14,874 nt of DNA from Dorea sp. (GTDB taxonomy: Bacteria; Bacillota_A; Clostridia; Lachnospirales; Lachnospiraceae), in contig JAEDLC010000039.1 of assembly GCA_016295505.1 (NCBI GenBank), forward strand, positions 1 through 14,874, given 5' to 3'. Each line of letters opens with the position of its first letter. Positions within the stretch are counted from its first letter, which is position 1. A model generated the notes under the pieces. The model saw only the letters and a program-made list of their open reading frames with translations, had not been told where the DNA came from and did not search any database. The position numbers and the translations under genes are program-made. Of this stretch, positions 14,185 through 14,874 are shown one piece after another.

Positions 14185-14625
14185 TTATTTGCCTGTTAAC
14201 CTTGCAAAAAAACCTTTTTTCTTCTGTGGTGTCTCCAGTGGACCTCTTACGCCTTTTACTGCCGTAATGTAGATGCCGCTTACGGTAGCTTTCACTTCCT
14301 TCTTCACAGGAATCAGCGGATACACCTGAGCGTCACACATAAGAGTCATGATCTTTGGTCCGATCTTCGCTTTTACAACAGGAACTTTGGAACGGCGCAG
14401 ATACTTTGGTGTGTTGTCGATCACGATCTGCGGAAATCCTGCGTCTTTGAGTTTCATCTTCTTCTTGTCAATGATGAGCATGGACATTGTCTGTGCAACT
14501 GCGTCCAGCTGCTGCTGCTGTTCAGCCTGTTTCTTTTCTGCTCTCTTCCCTAAAAAATATAATACGATGCACGCAACGATTAATACTACAAGAATAACAA
14601 GCATTACGATTGTAAATGTCTTCAC
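14185..14625 (-). CDS. Small single-pass membrane protein, unknown function
   Basis: A 146-residue protein with one N-terminal membrane helix (about 4-25), a short charged/Gln-rich stretch (28-40) and a cytosolic domain of about 90 residues with IIDKKKMKLKDAGFPQIVIDN, YLRRSKVPVVKAKIGPKIMTL, and VYPLIPVKKEVKATVSGIYI. The tail is basic (KKKGFFARLTGK). It is probably anchored with the domain inside the cell. The start is GTG at 14625, backed by AGGAGGT five bases upstream; the next in-frame ATG (codon 8) would cut the helix. The layout recalls YajC, but the usual YajC glycine-rich turn is missing, so I do not assign it. It is monocistronic with its own promoter and converges on the DUF1934 gene. 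Confidence 0.78.
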   Translation of the reverse strand: MKTFTIVMLVILVVLIVACIVLYFLGKRAEKKQAEQQQQLDAVAQTMSMLIIDKKKMKLKDAGFPQIVIDNTPKYLRRSKVPVVKAKIGPKIMTLMCDAQVYPLIPVKKEVKATVSGIYITAVKGVRGPLETPQKKKGFFARLTGK

Positions 14626-14660
14626 AATGTACCTCCTAAAAATCTGTTTTCATGACGTAT

Positions 14661-14689
14661 ATTGTAACATTCTTTAAGGGCAAGTGCAA
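14661..14689 (-). promoter_or_regulatory. Promoter of the small membrane protein gene
   Basis: On the - strand TTGCAC (14689-14684) precedes TACAAT (14666-14661) by 17 bases, and the -10 is extended (TGTTACAAT). The leader is about 30 bases and ends in AGGAGGT. Confidence 0.65.
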
Positions 14690-14767
14690 GAGCTCCAAAG
14701 ATTTTCGATTAGTTTTCTGAAAAGAAAGGAATAATAGAGGCAAAAGGGAACAGACAGGTGGAATGAT

Positions 14768-14874
14768 ATGGGAAACTGGGAGTCAGAGTTTGGAGTGTAT
14801 CAAGGATTAATACGCTGCAATCGCAGAATGGGAGATGCCGTACTGACAGATGATAATGAGGTGAAGATCTATAC
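14768..14874 (+). CDS. Start of an unidentified gene, cut by the window end
   Basis: An open frame starts at ATG 14768, with AGGTGG at 14756-14761 as a well-spaced ribosome site, and runs 35 codons to the window edge. The peptide begins MGNWESEFGVYQGL and continues with IRCNRRMGDAVLTDDNEVKIY. It has no signal peptide or membrane helix in the visible part. I do not recognise the family. A competing ATG at 14763 in another frame meets a stop after 15 codons. Confidence 0.55.
   Translation, partial: MGNWESEFGVYQGLIRCNRRMGDAVLTDDNEVKIY

Noticed and set aside
14185..14625. YajC translocase subunit
   Set aside because: Similar size and topology, but the conserved YajC glycine-rich turn and flanking motif are not visible.

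Overview
The window looks like ordinary chromosomal DNA from a low-to-moderate GC, strictly anaerobic Firmicute, most likely a gut Lachnospiraceae relative (Dorea, Blautia or Ruminococcus type). This rests on AGGAGG-type ribosome sites, AT-rich intergenic gaps with sigma-A-like promoters, and the gene set: a DUF1934 protein, an M20 dipeptidase, a coiled-coil SleB-type hydrolase, a Cof-type HAD protein and a polar amino-acid ABC transporter. I see no phage, IS element, CRISPR array, tRNA or rRNA. No gap between genes reaches 300 bases. The genus assignment is inference.

Layout, left to right. (1) 110-5360, + strand: a four-gene operon with two tandem paralogues of the M29 aminopeptidase/NicX superfamily, an OPT-family transporter and a PepV-like M20 dipeptidase. 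It looks like an uptake-and-breakdown unit for a peptide-like or amide compound. (2) 5571-6326, + strand: a single-gene APH/choline-kinase-fold phosphotransferase with its own promoter, facing (3) 6389-7456, - strand: a secreted coiled-coil cell-wall hydrolase. A two-way terminator separates them. (4) 7568-9812, + strand: a YtpQ/DUF1444-like protein, a Cof-type HAD phosphatase and UppP. This operon and the hydrolase gene diverge from a 22-bp perfect palindrome that appears to hold both -35 boxes. (5) 9955-12190, + strand: a complete polar amino-acid ABC importer (lipoprotein, permease, ATPase), with a dyad just after its likely transcription start. (6) 12255-12680, - strand: a small acidic protein that resembles, from memory, the N-terminal part of the D-proline reductase proprotein PrdA, but stands alone. 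(7) 12867-14150, + strand: murI (glutamate racemase) and a DUF1934 protein. (8) 14185-14625, - strand: a small single-pass membrane protein. (9) From 14768: the start of an unidentified + strand gene that runs off the window.

The two points most worth attention are the dioxygenase-type metal triad in the first two enzymes, sitting in a transporter/peptidase operon of a presumed anaerobe, and the stand-alone PrdA-head-like protein. Three convergent gene pairs are each closed by one symmetric terminator hairpin. All family assignments come from motif recognition by eye; no database search was run.
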